Positions 16,080 to 23,276 of a DNA stretch of 64,000 bases are shown here, piece after piece (the stretch's first letter is position 1; the number at the start of each line of letters is the position of its first letter). The translations under genes and the position numbers were made by a program. Under the pieces are notes generated by a model. It was not told where the DNA came from. It searched no databases and worked only from the letters and a program-made list of their open reading frames with translations. Source of the stretch: an uncultured Duncaniella sp. (GTDB lineage Bacteria > Bacteroidota > Bacteroidia > Bacteroidales > Muribaculaceae); the NCBI GenBank assembly GCA_910589485.1, contig CAJUSW010000005.1:124001-188000 (forward strand). The letters are read 5' to 3'.

Positions 16080-16595
16080 ATGGCGACACAATATATAGCT
16101 GACCGCGATCACTATGAGGCAGTGATTGAAAGAATACGCAGTGCCAAATCCATGCTTTGGATTGGCACCGCCGATATAAAAGACCTCCATATAGCCAAAG
16201 GCAAAGACTCCGAACCTTTCCTTGGACTACTGTCGCGTCTTCTTAAATCAGGTGTGGAGATCCGGCTCATTCATGCCAAAGAACCGGGACCGGCGTTCCG
16301 CGATGACTTCGATCGTTATTCCAATCTTAAAATCACTCTTGAACGGATGCTCTGTCCTCGCGTACACTTCAAGATAATAGTCATCGACGGCCAATGGGTA
16401 TATATAGGCTCTGCCAACCTCACTGGGGCTGGAATGGGTATGAAAAGCCCGAGCCGTCGCAACTTTGAAGCCGGAATATTCACCAATGATCACGCTCTTG
16501 TAGAGTCTGCAATGGAACACTTCGACAGCGTATGGCGAGGCGAACACTGCCCCCATTGCGGGCGCCGTCAATACTGCTCCGACCCTATCAAGTGA
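16080..16595 (+). CDS. Phospholipase D-like protein with a single HKD motif
   Basis: This 171-residue protein carries one PLD catalytic motif, H96-F-K98-x4-D103, followed by GSANLTGAGMG and the later NFEAG; a homodimer would rebuild the two-motif active site, as in Nuc-type nucleases. A cysteine cluster CPHCGRRQYC near the C-terminus resembles a zinc ribbon. It starts 9 nt after the metallopeptidase gene and is the last gene of the operon. It could be a nuclease effector of the AAA-MoxR-vWA set, which is inference. Confidence 0.82.
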   Translation: MATQYIADRDHYEAVIERIRSAKSMLWIGTADIKDLHIAKGKDSEPFLGLLSRLLKSGVEIRLIHAKEPGPAFRDDFDRYSNLKITLERMLCPRVHFKIIVIDGQWVYIGSANLTGAGMGMKSPSRRNFEAGIFTNDHALVESAMEHFDSVWRGEHCPHCGRRQYCSDPIK

Positions 16596-16702
16596 CAATG
16601 TATCAGGATAAGTCACTGCGTCCCCCCTACTCCAGCCGCTAACCCTTTCAAGAATTTCCGTTGCCATCATAACTGATCCCATCAACGTGTAGATGGTATT
16701 TA

Positions 16703-16933
16703 TCATAAGTATTTTACCATCAACAGGATCAAGATAGCAATAACAACCATACCCAAGCACCCATTAGCCAACGCATTATCGTTATAAGCAAGAGGGTCTT
16801 TTTTATCGCTGTAGCATAGGTTTTTATACGATACATCTTTTCTGCGACATATAATCCGCAGAAAGAAATACCGCATCCCTGCTCCGATATGCCGTGCTAT
16901 CGCGCTGAGTATTGACTGCATAATTTCTTCCAT
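16703..16933 (-). CDS. Small hypothetical membrane-anchored protein
   Basis: This 76-residue product is basic at the N-terminus (MRYFFLRIICRRKD) and ends in one hydrophobic segment, GCLGMVVIAILILLMVKYL, as a tail anchor. The start at 16933 is chosen because the longer frame begins with an unlikely stretch. It is last in a minus-strand run with the 164-residue membrane protein and the TonB and radical SAM genes. The function is unknown. Confidence 0.45.
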   Translation of the reverse strand: MEEIMQSILSAIARHIGAGMRYFFLRIICRRKDVSYKNLCYSDKKDPLAYNDNALANGCLGMVVIAILILLMVKYL

Positions 16934-17057
16934 TATATGTGTTGTGCTATCGGGTTGAAACAAGCTATTGCGAAGAGTAAGAAACTCCAAACGACAAAAA
17001 TATATTTTATTTTCTCCATCAATAATAGTTCTTTGGTTAGATGATTTTCATAGTCGT

Positions 17058-17552
17058 TTAAGATAACAATTCGACCATTCGGCTTTTCATTTTCTTATGT
17101 CTCGAGTAGAAGCCAAAACGAAGAAATAGGAAAAACACACTTGCAAACAATATGAAAACTGTCATAATCAGCACTGTATCTCCGACCAGCCCGTGTGCTA
17201 TAATCTCGTAAAAGGCAGTGGCTCCAATGGCTAATATTCCTATTGCAAACAGGCTCATAAAGATGACTATGAGTATGCTTGGCCCAATTTCAAGATGTAC
17301 CTCGCAACTACTTTCATTCACAGGAGATATTGAGGCTTTTGCCATAGGTGCAAGAGATGACTGTAAGTCCGAATTGCGGATGACACAAAAACCATTAGAC
17401 CAAACCGACCCTCTAAACTCAAATCCCTTTACAAAACTGTGCCGTGTTATCACAGCCGATGCAGGGCGAAAAGTAGCCTTATTCATGAAATCAATAATCT
17501 CATGAATGTTCTTTTCTACAATAATATCCTGCTTGTATATCGGAGTAATCAT
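17058..17552 (-). CDS. Hypothetical two-helix membrane protein
   Basis: The 164-residue protein has a soluble N-terminal part of about 90 residues and two transmembrane helices at about 92-117 and 126-147, ending in a basic tail. No family is recognised. It follows the TonB gene by 18 nt on the same strand and so is probably co-transcribed with the radical SAM and TonB genes. Confidence 0.6.
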   Translation of the reverse strand: MITPIYKQDIIVEKNIHEIIDFMNKATFRPASAVITRHSFVKGFEFRGSVWSNGFCVIRNSDLQSSLAPMAKASISPVNESSCEVHLEIGPSILIVIFMSLFAIGILAIGATAFYEIIAHGLVGDTVLIMTVFILFASVFFLFLRFGFYSRHKKMKSRMVELLS

Positions 17553-17570
17553 GTCAGTTTGATTTTTAAT

Positions 17571-18461
17571 TTATTCCGTTTCTTGATTGTCTATAAGTTT
17601 TTGATAGTCCATAAGACGAAAACTGATAGGAACTGCCTGCCATACATCAGCGGGTATGCCATCTCTTTCTCCGGGCTTAAATTTAGGCAGAAGTTGCACA
17701 ACTCGGAGAGCTTCTTTATTAAACTCCTCAGGCAGATTACTTCTTGCAATTTCCGTATTACGAACTTTCCCGGTTTTATCAACTAAAAAACGTACTATCA
17801 CTTTGCCCTGAACGTCATCGCAAGTTGGTGGATATTTCAGGTTTTCGACAAAAAACTGAAACATCGCACTTATTCCGCCCGGAAATTCTGGTTGAGTTTC
17901 TGCAACCTCACCAACCACAGCGTATATCGGTTCTTCCGTCTTTTCCGTTGAATCAGATACTTCTGAATCTGTGAAAGATGCAGGACATTTTACAGTTTTA
18001 GTGGCCGTAGATTCTTGTTCTTGATTAGCAGGTGAAATTGAGACATCATCTGCGCTTCCGATTTCACCTTCTTTTAACCCACTGCTATCAAACACTGTAT
18101 CGACCGCTTCAATTTCGCCTTCCTCCTCTTCTTCGCAATCAAGAATCATCGCTCCTTGAAGTGACTCCGTAGGCTCACCTTGCAGTCTATAACTGTCGTT
18201 GGCCTGACTTGATGAACTGCCACACCCTGAAAATGCAATCATTCCGGCTGATATTCCGGCAAGCACAACAGCTTTACCCATGAGTTGACGGGAGCGGAGC
18301 TGTTGCTCCAAATATCGCACCTCGGCTTCGCATTTGGGGCACGTTCCGAGGCAGTCTCCCTTGTAGCGACACTCCGACGTTACAAACTCTATGTCATTCG
18401 CCTCGGCTATCTGCCGACGAATCTCTTTCAATATCTTGCAGGTTTGTTTTCCTCGTGCCAT
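17571..18461 (-). CDS. TonB-type energy transducer with a cysteine-rich N-terminal domain
   Basis: This 296-residue protein ends in a TonB C-terminal domain (about 195-290; EFPGGISAMFQFFVENLKYP, then VRFLVDKTGKV). A hydrophobic segment at 62-79 ends in FSGC80, which could be either a membrane anchor or an internal lipobox. Ahead of it is a cytoplasmic 60-residue head with four cysteines, C31-x5-C37-x3-C41-x2-C44, able to bind a metal or iron-sulfur centre. Residues 85-190 are acidic and of low complexity instead of the usual proline-rich arm. It starts 2 nt after a radical SAM gene, so the two are translationally coupled. Confidence 0.8.
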   Translation of the reverse strand: MARGKQTCKILKEIRRQIAEANDIEFVTSECRYKGDCLGTCPKCEAEVRYLEQQLRSRQLMGKAVVLAGISAGMIAFSGCGSSSSQANDSYRLQGEPTESLQGAMILDCEEEEEGEIEAVDTVFDSSGLKEGEIGSADDVSISPANQEQESTATKTVKCPASFTDSEVSDSTEKTEEPIYAVVGEVAETQPEFPGGISAMFQFFVENLKYPPTCDDVQGKVIVRFLVDKTGKVRNTEIARSNLPEEFNKEALRVVQLLPKFKPGERDGIPADVWQAVPISFRLMDYQKLIDNQETE

Positions 18462-18463
18462 AG

Positions 18464-19087
18464 TCAGTGCTTGCGGATTTGATAGGTGAATATATCGAAT
18501 TTGGTATAGCCGAGTGCGGAGAGAGCCTTGCGGCTTTCCTCTCGGTCGGTGTCGGTATTGAAATCCGGGATAAGCGGAAGTCGGATCATGCAGTTGTTCT
18601 GACGTCCGGCATCGGCGATCAAGCGTAGATTGGACAGCACATGCGAATTATCCTTGCCGGTGTATTGACCGTAAATATCCGCGTCCATATCCTTAATGTC
18701 GATAATCCATGAATCTACCATCGGGAGCAGAGCCTCGATATTCTCTTTAGGCACATTCAGCGAAGTTTCTAATGTCAGCCTCCATGCCGGGCCACACAGC
18801 TCACGGAAACGGCGGATAAAATCAGGACGCAATGCGGGTTCACCACCGCCGAAAGTCACGCCTCCGTTAGTGGCGATGAAATAAAGTTCATCAATCCTGA
18901 CTTCATCATAGAGTGACCGGGGAGTGTATTCCTTGAAACGGTCGCTCTCGCCGAGCGATTGCGGATTGAGGCAGTAACGGCAACGGAGCGGACAGCCGTG
19001 GAAAGCGACAAGCGTGGTGACACCATCGCCGTCGGTAGAGAGGCGATGACGGGAGATGCCAATTATTTTTGCTCGGTCGGGAGGCAT
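18464..19087 (-). CDS. Radical SAM protein of the activating-enzyme type
   Basis: This 207-residue radical SAM enzyme has the cluster motif C32-x3-C36-x2-C39 in HGCPLRCRYCLNP, the GGE-like SAM contact TFGGGEPAL, and a later IDIKDMD strand, as in PflA/NrdG-type activases. It has no ferredoxin insert and no SPASM tail. No glycyl-radical enzyme is nearby; the only tightly linked partner is the TonB protein with a cysteine-rich head, 2 nt downstream. It could activate or modify that head. Its promoter and first 19 codons are duplicated near 22.9 kb. Confidence 0.85.
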   Translation of the reverse strand: MPPDRAKIIGISRHRLSTDGDGVTTLVAFHGCPLRCRYCLNPQSLGESDRFKEYTPRSLYDEVRIDELYFIATNGGVTFGGGEPALRPDFIRRFRELCGPAWRLTLETSLNVPKENIEALLPMVDSWIIDIKDMDADIYGQYTGKDNSHVLSNLRLIADAGRQNNCMIRLPLIPDFNTDTDREESRKALSALGYTKFDIFTYQIRKH

Positions 19088-19116
19088 TGCTGTCGGATCG
19101 GCATAAGAGCCTATCG

Positions 19117-19124
19117 CAAAGATA
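19117..19124 (-). promoter_or_regulatory. -7 promoter element of the radical SAM-TonB operon
   Basis: The minus strand reads TATCTTTG here, 29 nt upstream of the radical SAM start codon, followed by CGATAGGCTCTTATGCC. The same leader is present in the duplicated copy at 22.9 kb. Confidence 0.65.
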
Positions 19125-19292
19125 ATAAGAATATCTGATATCAGGGTGATTTAGACGCATAAAAAATCGCCGTTATATCCTGACTGATGCCGATTTATGA
19201 AAATTGTCGCTGAATAATCCGCCCTCGATAGATCAATTCCTTTGCTGTCAAAAACCGGGACTCTCTGTGCGTGAGCATGGGGAGTTTTTATG

Positions 19293-19664
19293 TTATGTGG
19301 ATGATTGATTCTTTTTCCCAATAATCAAAATGATAGAATAAGCAGCCAGAACAATAAATTGCAAGGTGTTAAGGCATAACAGATAGAACCACCATGTAAG
19401 TCCTGCGCCACCCTCGCCTTTGAACAGTAACCCGTAACTCAAAAGGGCATTATATCCCAACCAAAATAGTATATTACATAATGCTGTGTGGTTTCTCAAC
19501 TTATGGATAATGGCTATGGCAATCAGCGACAGTGCAAACGCCACAGCAAGGAGCAATGTATCTTCACTCCATGATGAGCATAAGCATACTGAAACAGCCA
19601 TAACTGCTCCGATAATCCATAATAGCCAAAATCGGTTATCGTAGTGTACCATATAATATTTCAT
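19293..19664 (-). CDS. Hypothetical four-helix membrane protein
   Basis: The 123-residue protein is mostly hydrophobic, with four probable membrane helices (about 11-28, 33-50, 61-79 and 88-115) and a short basic tail. It is last in a six-gene minus-strand cluster; its ATG abuts the stop of the preceding gene at 19664. No family is recognised. Confidence 0.6.
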   Translation of the reverse strand: MKYYMVHYDNRFWLLWIIGAVMAVSVCLCSSWSEDTLLLAVAFALSLIAIAIIHKLRNHTALCNILFWLGYNALLSYGLLFKGEGGAGLTWWFYLLCLNTLQFIVLAAYSIILIIGKKNQSST

Positions 19665-20176
19665 TAAGACATATAATTCACGATTGCCGACTTATTCTTT
19701 GCAAAAAATTTACGTGAATTAATATTCAATGCTCCAAGAGCACGCGTTCCTTTTTCTCTTATATAAAAGAACGGGAAATTTACTGTTGCCACAAACTGCT
19801 TTCCTGAGTAATCCAGCATTATCTGATATTGCTTGTTTATATCGTCATACGTTGTATTCAAAATAACACAACTATCTGGTAGAAGTTTCTTTGTCTTTCG
19901 CATAACGTAACATTGCTTAAGCCAATTGTCATATAGAAACATACCGTTTGTAACAACAAATACAATGAGAATGAAGAGTAATCCGAATGTAATGACCTGA
20001 CCGGATATTGTATCTCCATTATTCATTTGAATAAATAGGCAGATTGAAAATAACATTATACAAATTGCCAACACCCATGATATAGAGAACAGGAGGGCAT
20101 CTTTTAATGCAAATATGAAAGAGGTATAATAGGTCGTTTTTGTACCGTACCAAAATCGTTTATCAGTCAGTTTCAT
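19664..20176 (-). CDS. Hypothetical membrane protein with a soluble beta domain
   Basis: This 170-residue product has two membrane helices (about 22-50 and 61-83) followed by a soluble C-terminal part of about 85 residues that looks beta-rich (CVILNTTYDDINKQYQIMLD; GKQFVATVNFPFFYI). It overlaps the upstream gene by 14 nt and abuts the downstream one. No family is recognised; membership in the same coupled cluster suggests a multi-subunit membrane complex. Confidence 0.6.
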   Translation of the reverse strand: MKLTDKRFWYGTKTTYYTSFIFALKDALLFSISWVLAICIMLFSICLFIQMNNGDTISGQVITFGLLFILIVFVVTNGMFLYDNWLKQCYVMRKTKKLLPDSCVILNTTYDDINKQYQIMLDYSGKQFVATVNFPFFYIREKGTRALGALNINSRKFFAKNKSAIVNYMS

Positions 20177-21068
20177 TGATTGTCGGGTCTAAAATATTTC
20201 GGATAATTCCTATTGTTTGTCGCCAGTCGGTCTCTTCCATATCGAATGACCGAGAACGACTACTGTCCCAATCAAAACCCCGTCCATCTTTACGCCTCTT
20301 GCCAACTTCGATTGACAATTTATCTCCAAGATATTCTTTGCTACTATATTCTACAAGACACATGGTGGAGTTCAAATACAGTTGTCGCCATGACTGTTGC
20401 TTCATCGCTTTTATCAATTCAGACGCTTTCATATCTTCATATCTGCCCTTGACACTGGTTTCAAGACAGTCAAACATGGTTTTCTCGAATTCTGAATCAG
20501 TGCAATCATGTGATAGAAAATAAATTGGTTTGCTTGCCACACTGTAATAAACCGTCAGGAAGATGTAGTGCTTTGAGGTTCGGTATATTTGACATTTGGC
20601 ATTTCTATCTTGTGGTATTTCAATCGTGTTATTGGTTTTTCCTGTTTTTGACCAACGATATATGCCTAAAACTGCAACCAAAAGAATTATGATAATAAGC
20701 CATTTATCATCGCCATGGTCGTAATAATCATAGACGGTCATATTATTGGCAGGATTATCCTTTTGGTACATGACCCCAATAGTGTCACCAACGGCCAACC
20801 CTTTCAGGAATCTTCCGCTACCATCATAACTAATCCCTTTAATTTGCAGATGATAATGGATATGACGTGTTTGACCAACACTTGAAATTTCTTCGATTAC
20901 CACTCTTGTAGAAACCGGATTATTCGCCAAATTCTCCCGTTTATTATTTTTGAAAAAGAATCCGAAAACCAAAAAAGGTACAAGAACTATAAGGATAGCC
21001 ACAGTTGGCACACCTATTGTCCCTCGCTTTCCGAGAAAGAAACGGTATAATTTGCTGTCAGACTTCAT
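20163..21068 (-). CDS. Membrane protein with DUF3592-like segment
   Basis: The 301-residue protein has helices at about 15-36 and 121-138. The segment between them, including HYHLQIKGISYDGSGRFLKG and VGDTIGVMYQKDNPANN, resembles DUF3592, a beta-rich extracytoplasmic fold. The C-terminal 150 residues are soluble and end in charged repeats. It lies 2 nt after the 188-residue membrane protein and overlaps the next gene by 14 nt. The function is unknown. Confidence 0.6.
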   Translation of the reverse strand: MKSDSKLYRFFLGKRGTIGVPTVAILIVLVPFLVFGFFFKNNKRENLANNPVSTRVVIEEISSVGQTRHIHYHLQIKGISYDGSGRFLKGLAVGDTIGVMYQKDNPANNMTVYDYYDHGDDKWLIIIILLVAVLGIYRWSKTGKTNNTIEIPQDRNAKCQIYRTSKHYIFLTVYYSVASKPIYFLSHDCTDSEFEKTMFDCLETSVKGRYEDMKASELIKAMKQQSWRQLYLNSTMCLVEYSSKEYLGDKLSIEVGKRRKDGRGFDWDSSRSRSFDMEETDWRQTIGIIRNILDPTINETD

Positions 21069-21070
21069 GT

Positions 21071-21637
21071 TTATTGGCTTTCGATGTTGCGCAAAAGATG
21101 TGAGTAATTCTCCTTGATCAAATACGACATGAGTTCTCCCTTAAAATACAGTGTTGCAGCTTGTATAAACGATAAACAAACCTCAGATTCATGAATTGCT
21201 CTCCAATATACTATTAAATTCAGAATAGGGATCATTGACAAGACGGAATATATCACATTTACACGATATTGCAACAATTCATACTGTGAGTATCTGAATC
21301 TCACAAAGTATAGTGATAGTAGGTACGTGTTGTAATACCCAAATGTCAGCCATATTATAAGCCTAATTCTTTTCGACCATACAACCGAGATAATATCTAC
21401 ATATTCCGTTCTTTGATACATGATAATATACAAAGCTACGTATGACCAAATTATCAAAGCCGGAAGAATGGCTGAAAATATCTTGACTAACAGGAAGCAC
21501 TTTTGATTCATACCGACAAGAGTAAAAACTATTGATATGGCAATACACCATAAGTCAATAGCCACTAATGCGGCAAGTAGATAAAATAGCCATTTTATAA
21601 TTAAGTGTACCTTACACATAGCATTTGAATCTATCAA
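21071..21637 (-). CDS. Hypothetical multi-pass membrane protein
   Basis: This 188-residue protein has four or so hydrophobic helices, including LIIKWLFYLLAALVAIDLWC and YSVLSMIPILNLIVYWRAIH, and a short charged C-terminus. Its start overlaps the previous stop by 4 nt. No family is recognised. It is AT-richer in appearance than the surrounding core genes, as is the whole six-gene cluster. Confidence 0.6.
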   Translation of the reverse strand: MIDSNAMCKVHLIIKWLFYLLAALVAIDLWCIAISIVFTLVGMNQKCFLLVKIFSAILPALIIWSYVALYIIMYQRTEYVDIISVVWSKRIRLIIWLTFGYYNTYLLSLYFVRFRYSQYELLQYRVNVIYSVLSMIPILNLIVYWRAIHESEVCLSFIQAATLYFKGELMSYLIKENYSHLLRNIESQ

Positions 21638-22287
21638 TCTATTGGGTATTGTTGCTCCATTGAATCTATTATTTCCTCAAGTCGTGGATAATACTCTACT
21701 ATATTCGGCTCTTGTCTTTTATTCATCCACTCAATTTGCCTTATAATAATATCCTTTACTATTTCATAATCTTTCGGAGAAATAATACGTGCTAATGTCA
21801 AATATTCAAACGCCCAATCTGCACCAATATCCGGTAATTGTTGCTTGCCTTCCAATATAGGTACAATTCTGCGATCATACATATTCCGTAAGTTGGCATA
21901 ATGACTAAACACTATCTCAGCACACTCCTTGATAGTATCACATAGTTTACAATATTCCGTATCAATAGTGGACTCCGTAAAAATAAATTTGTCCTGTCTT
22001 TCAAGCATATTACCGCTAAAGCCAACCGATGGATTATCTCGTTGGCCCCGCAATGTCTTGAAACTATACGCCTCAAACCATTTCTTCAATAAGTCAAAGC
22101 GCACCATATATATTGGATATATTGTCAGCATATTATCAATTATCCAATGATCCAACTCAATCATACGATCGATGCCATTTTCATGCCAAATGAAACGGTT
22201 ATCACGTTTCCTAAACTTGACATCTATAAGGAAATCTTCCCTCTTCAACCGCTCAATTATATGCGTGAATATATGTGACGCTTTCAT
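21634..22287 (-). CDS. Hypothetical soluble protein of the membrane cluster
   Basis: The 217-residue protein has no membrane segment. It has charged alpha/beta content, opening MKASHIFTHIIERLKREDFL, which faintly recalls DUF4304-type immunity proteins, and a helical second half with EIVFSHYANLRNMYD. It is the only soluble member of the cluster and lies 4 nt after the 159-residue gene. The resemblance is weak and I would not name a function. Confidence 0.55.
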   Translation of the reverse strand: MKASHIFTHIIERLKREDFLIDVKFRKRDNRFIWHENGIDRMIELDHWIIDNMLTIYPIYMVRFDLLKKWFEAYSFKTLRGQRDNPSVGFSGNMLERQDKFIFTESTIDTEYCKLCDTIKECAEIVFSHYANLRNMYDRRIVPILEGKQQLPDIGADWAFEYLTLARIISPKDYEIVKDIIIRQIEWMNKRQEPNIVEYYPRLEEIIDSMEQQYPID

Positions 22288-22291
22288 TTCT

Positions 22292-22771
22292 TCAAAATTT
22301 TATAAACTTACCGTTAAGCGAGCTGGGCAAAATATGTTCATATGTCCCAGCAGTCCTTAAAGTGTTGCAAATAGAATCATTAAATATTATCTGTTTATTC
22401 CTTGAACCAATTTCAACATATTCTATATCATCTTTTAACGATAAAGGTGTTGATGCAATAATCATCACTGAAGATGAATCTGAAGAATAGACTCCGACAT
22501 GGCTATCTCCATTATTAATTCTGTTTTTGCTTATTTCAAAGATAGTAGGCGTAAACTCAATCAAACAATAAGAACCACCGACATTACGATATGATTTTAC
22601 AGAACCTTCCAAATGATAATCCACCTTTGAGAAATATTCATCTTGGCCGTGGTGATAAGATGCAGACGTTGAAAAAAAGATGACCATAACCCCAACAATA
22701 CCGGCCATGATTATAAAAATCACGACTAACGACCAACATAAAATCCGTATGTATTTACGTTTTGCTGTCAT
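22292..22771 (-). CDS. Hypothetical single-pass membrane protein, first gene of the cluster
   Basis: The 159-residue protein has a basic N-terminus, one membrane helix at about 9-33 and an extracytoplasmic domain of about 125 residues with beta character (GGSYCLIEFTPTIFEI). It is the first gene of the six-gene minus-strand cluster and stands 168 nt downstream of a promoter copied from the radical SAM operon. The function is unknown. Confidence 0.6.
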   Translation of the reverse strand: MTAKRKYIRILCWSLVVIFIIMAGIVGVMVIFFSTSASYHHGQDEYFSKVDYHLEGSVKSYRNVGGSYCLIEFTPTIFEISKNRINNGDSHVGVYSSDSSSVMIIASTPLSLKDDIEYVEIGSRNKQIIFNDSICNTLRTAGTYEHILPSSLNGKFIKF

Positions 22772-22851
22772 TCTGCATATATTATTGGTTAATGTACCAA
22801 GCCGTTAATAGATGACCACTATCAATAGCACAAAAAGAGATAATCGCGTCC

Positions 22852-22909
22852 TGTCGGTGGAGAGGCGATGACGGGAGATGCCTATTATTTTTGCACGATC
22901 GGAAGGCAT
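22852..22909 (-). pseudogene. Duplicated first 19 codons of the radical SAM gene
   Basis: From the ATG at 22909 the minus strand reads MPSDRAKIIGISRHRLSTD, identical but for one residue to the start of the radical SAM protein at 19087. It then diverges. The upstream leader GGCATAAGAGCCTATCGCAA is also shared, so about 120 bp was duplicated. Confidence 0.85.
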
Positions 22910-22938
22910 TGCTGTAGGTTAGGCATAAGAGCCTATCG

Positions 22939-22946
22939 CAAATTTA
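22939..22946 (-). promoter_or_regulatory. Duplicated promoter feeding the membrane-protein cluster
   Basis: The minus strand reads TAAATTTG, which still fits the -7 consensus TAnnTTTG although it differs from TATCTTTG in the parent copy. It points at the 22771-19293 gene cluster. Confidence 0.5.
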
Positions 22947-23125
22947 GCTATAATATTTGGATTTCAGGGTATTATTGACGGAATTTCAATGCTGATATGA
23001 AAAAAGAGCATCCAAATAGATACCCTTTCCAACCGGCTAATGCCGATCCATAAGTTCCGAATTGTAGCAAATCGGTTTATGGCATTAACCGCCGATGGCT
23101 GTAATTAGGAGTAAATGATAAATAT

Positions 23126-23169
23126 ACATTCGAGTGAGAGTCTCTGCGCTGAAACTCTCACTCGAATGT
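23126..23169. terminator. Perfect 16-bp hairpin after the CoA-disulfide reductase gene
   Basis: ACATTCGAGTGAGAGT (23126-23141) pairs with ACTCTCACTCGAATGT (23154-23169), with a 12-nt loop. On the minus strand it is followed by ATATTTATCATTT, so it probably ends transcription from the reductase gene. Confidence 0.6.
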
Positions 23170-23177
23170 GAAGTATT

Positions 23178-23276
23178 ATAAGTAAGTCTTAAAAAGAAAC
23201 GCTATAAGTAAGTCGTAAAAATTAATGCACAAATAAATGCGATTTATTTGTGCATTAATTTTTACGACTTACTTAT
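23178..23276. repeat. Rearranged copy of the interspersed repeat forming a 34-bp perfect inverted repeat
   Basis: 23178-23203 is the left end of the 190-bp element. It is followed by arms at 23204-23237 and 23243-23276, perfect inverted copies of its right end (ATAAGTAAGTCGTAAAAATT...), with only 5 nt between. It ends at the stop codon of the reductase gene and can form a very long hairpin. Confidence 0.8.

Noticed and set aside
16248..16760. A 170-codon minus-strand frame past the PLD gene
   Set aside because: Most of it is antisense to the PLD gene; the 55 codons outside look plausible but match nothing I know.
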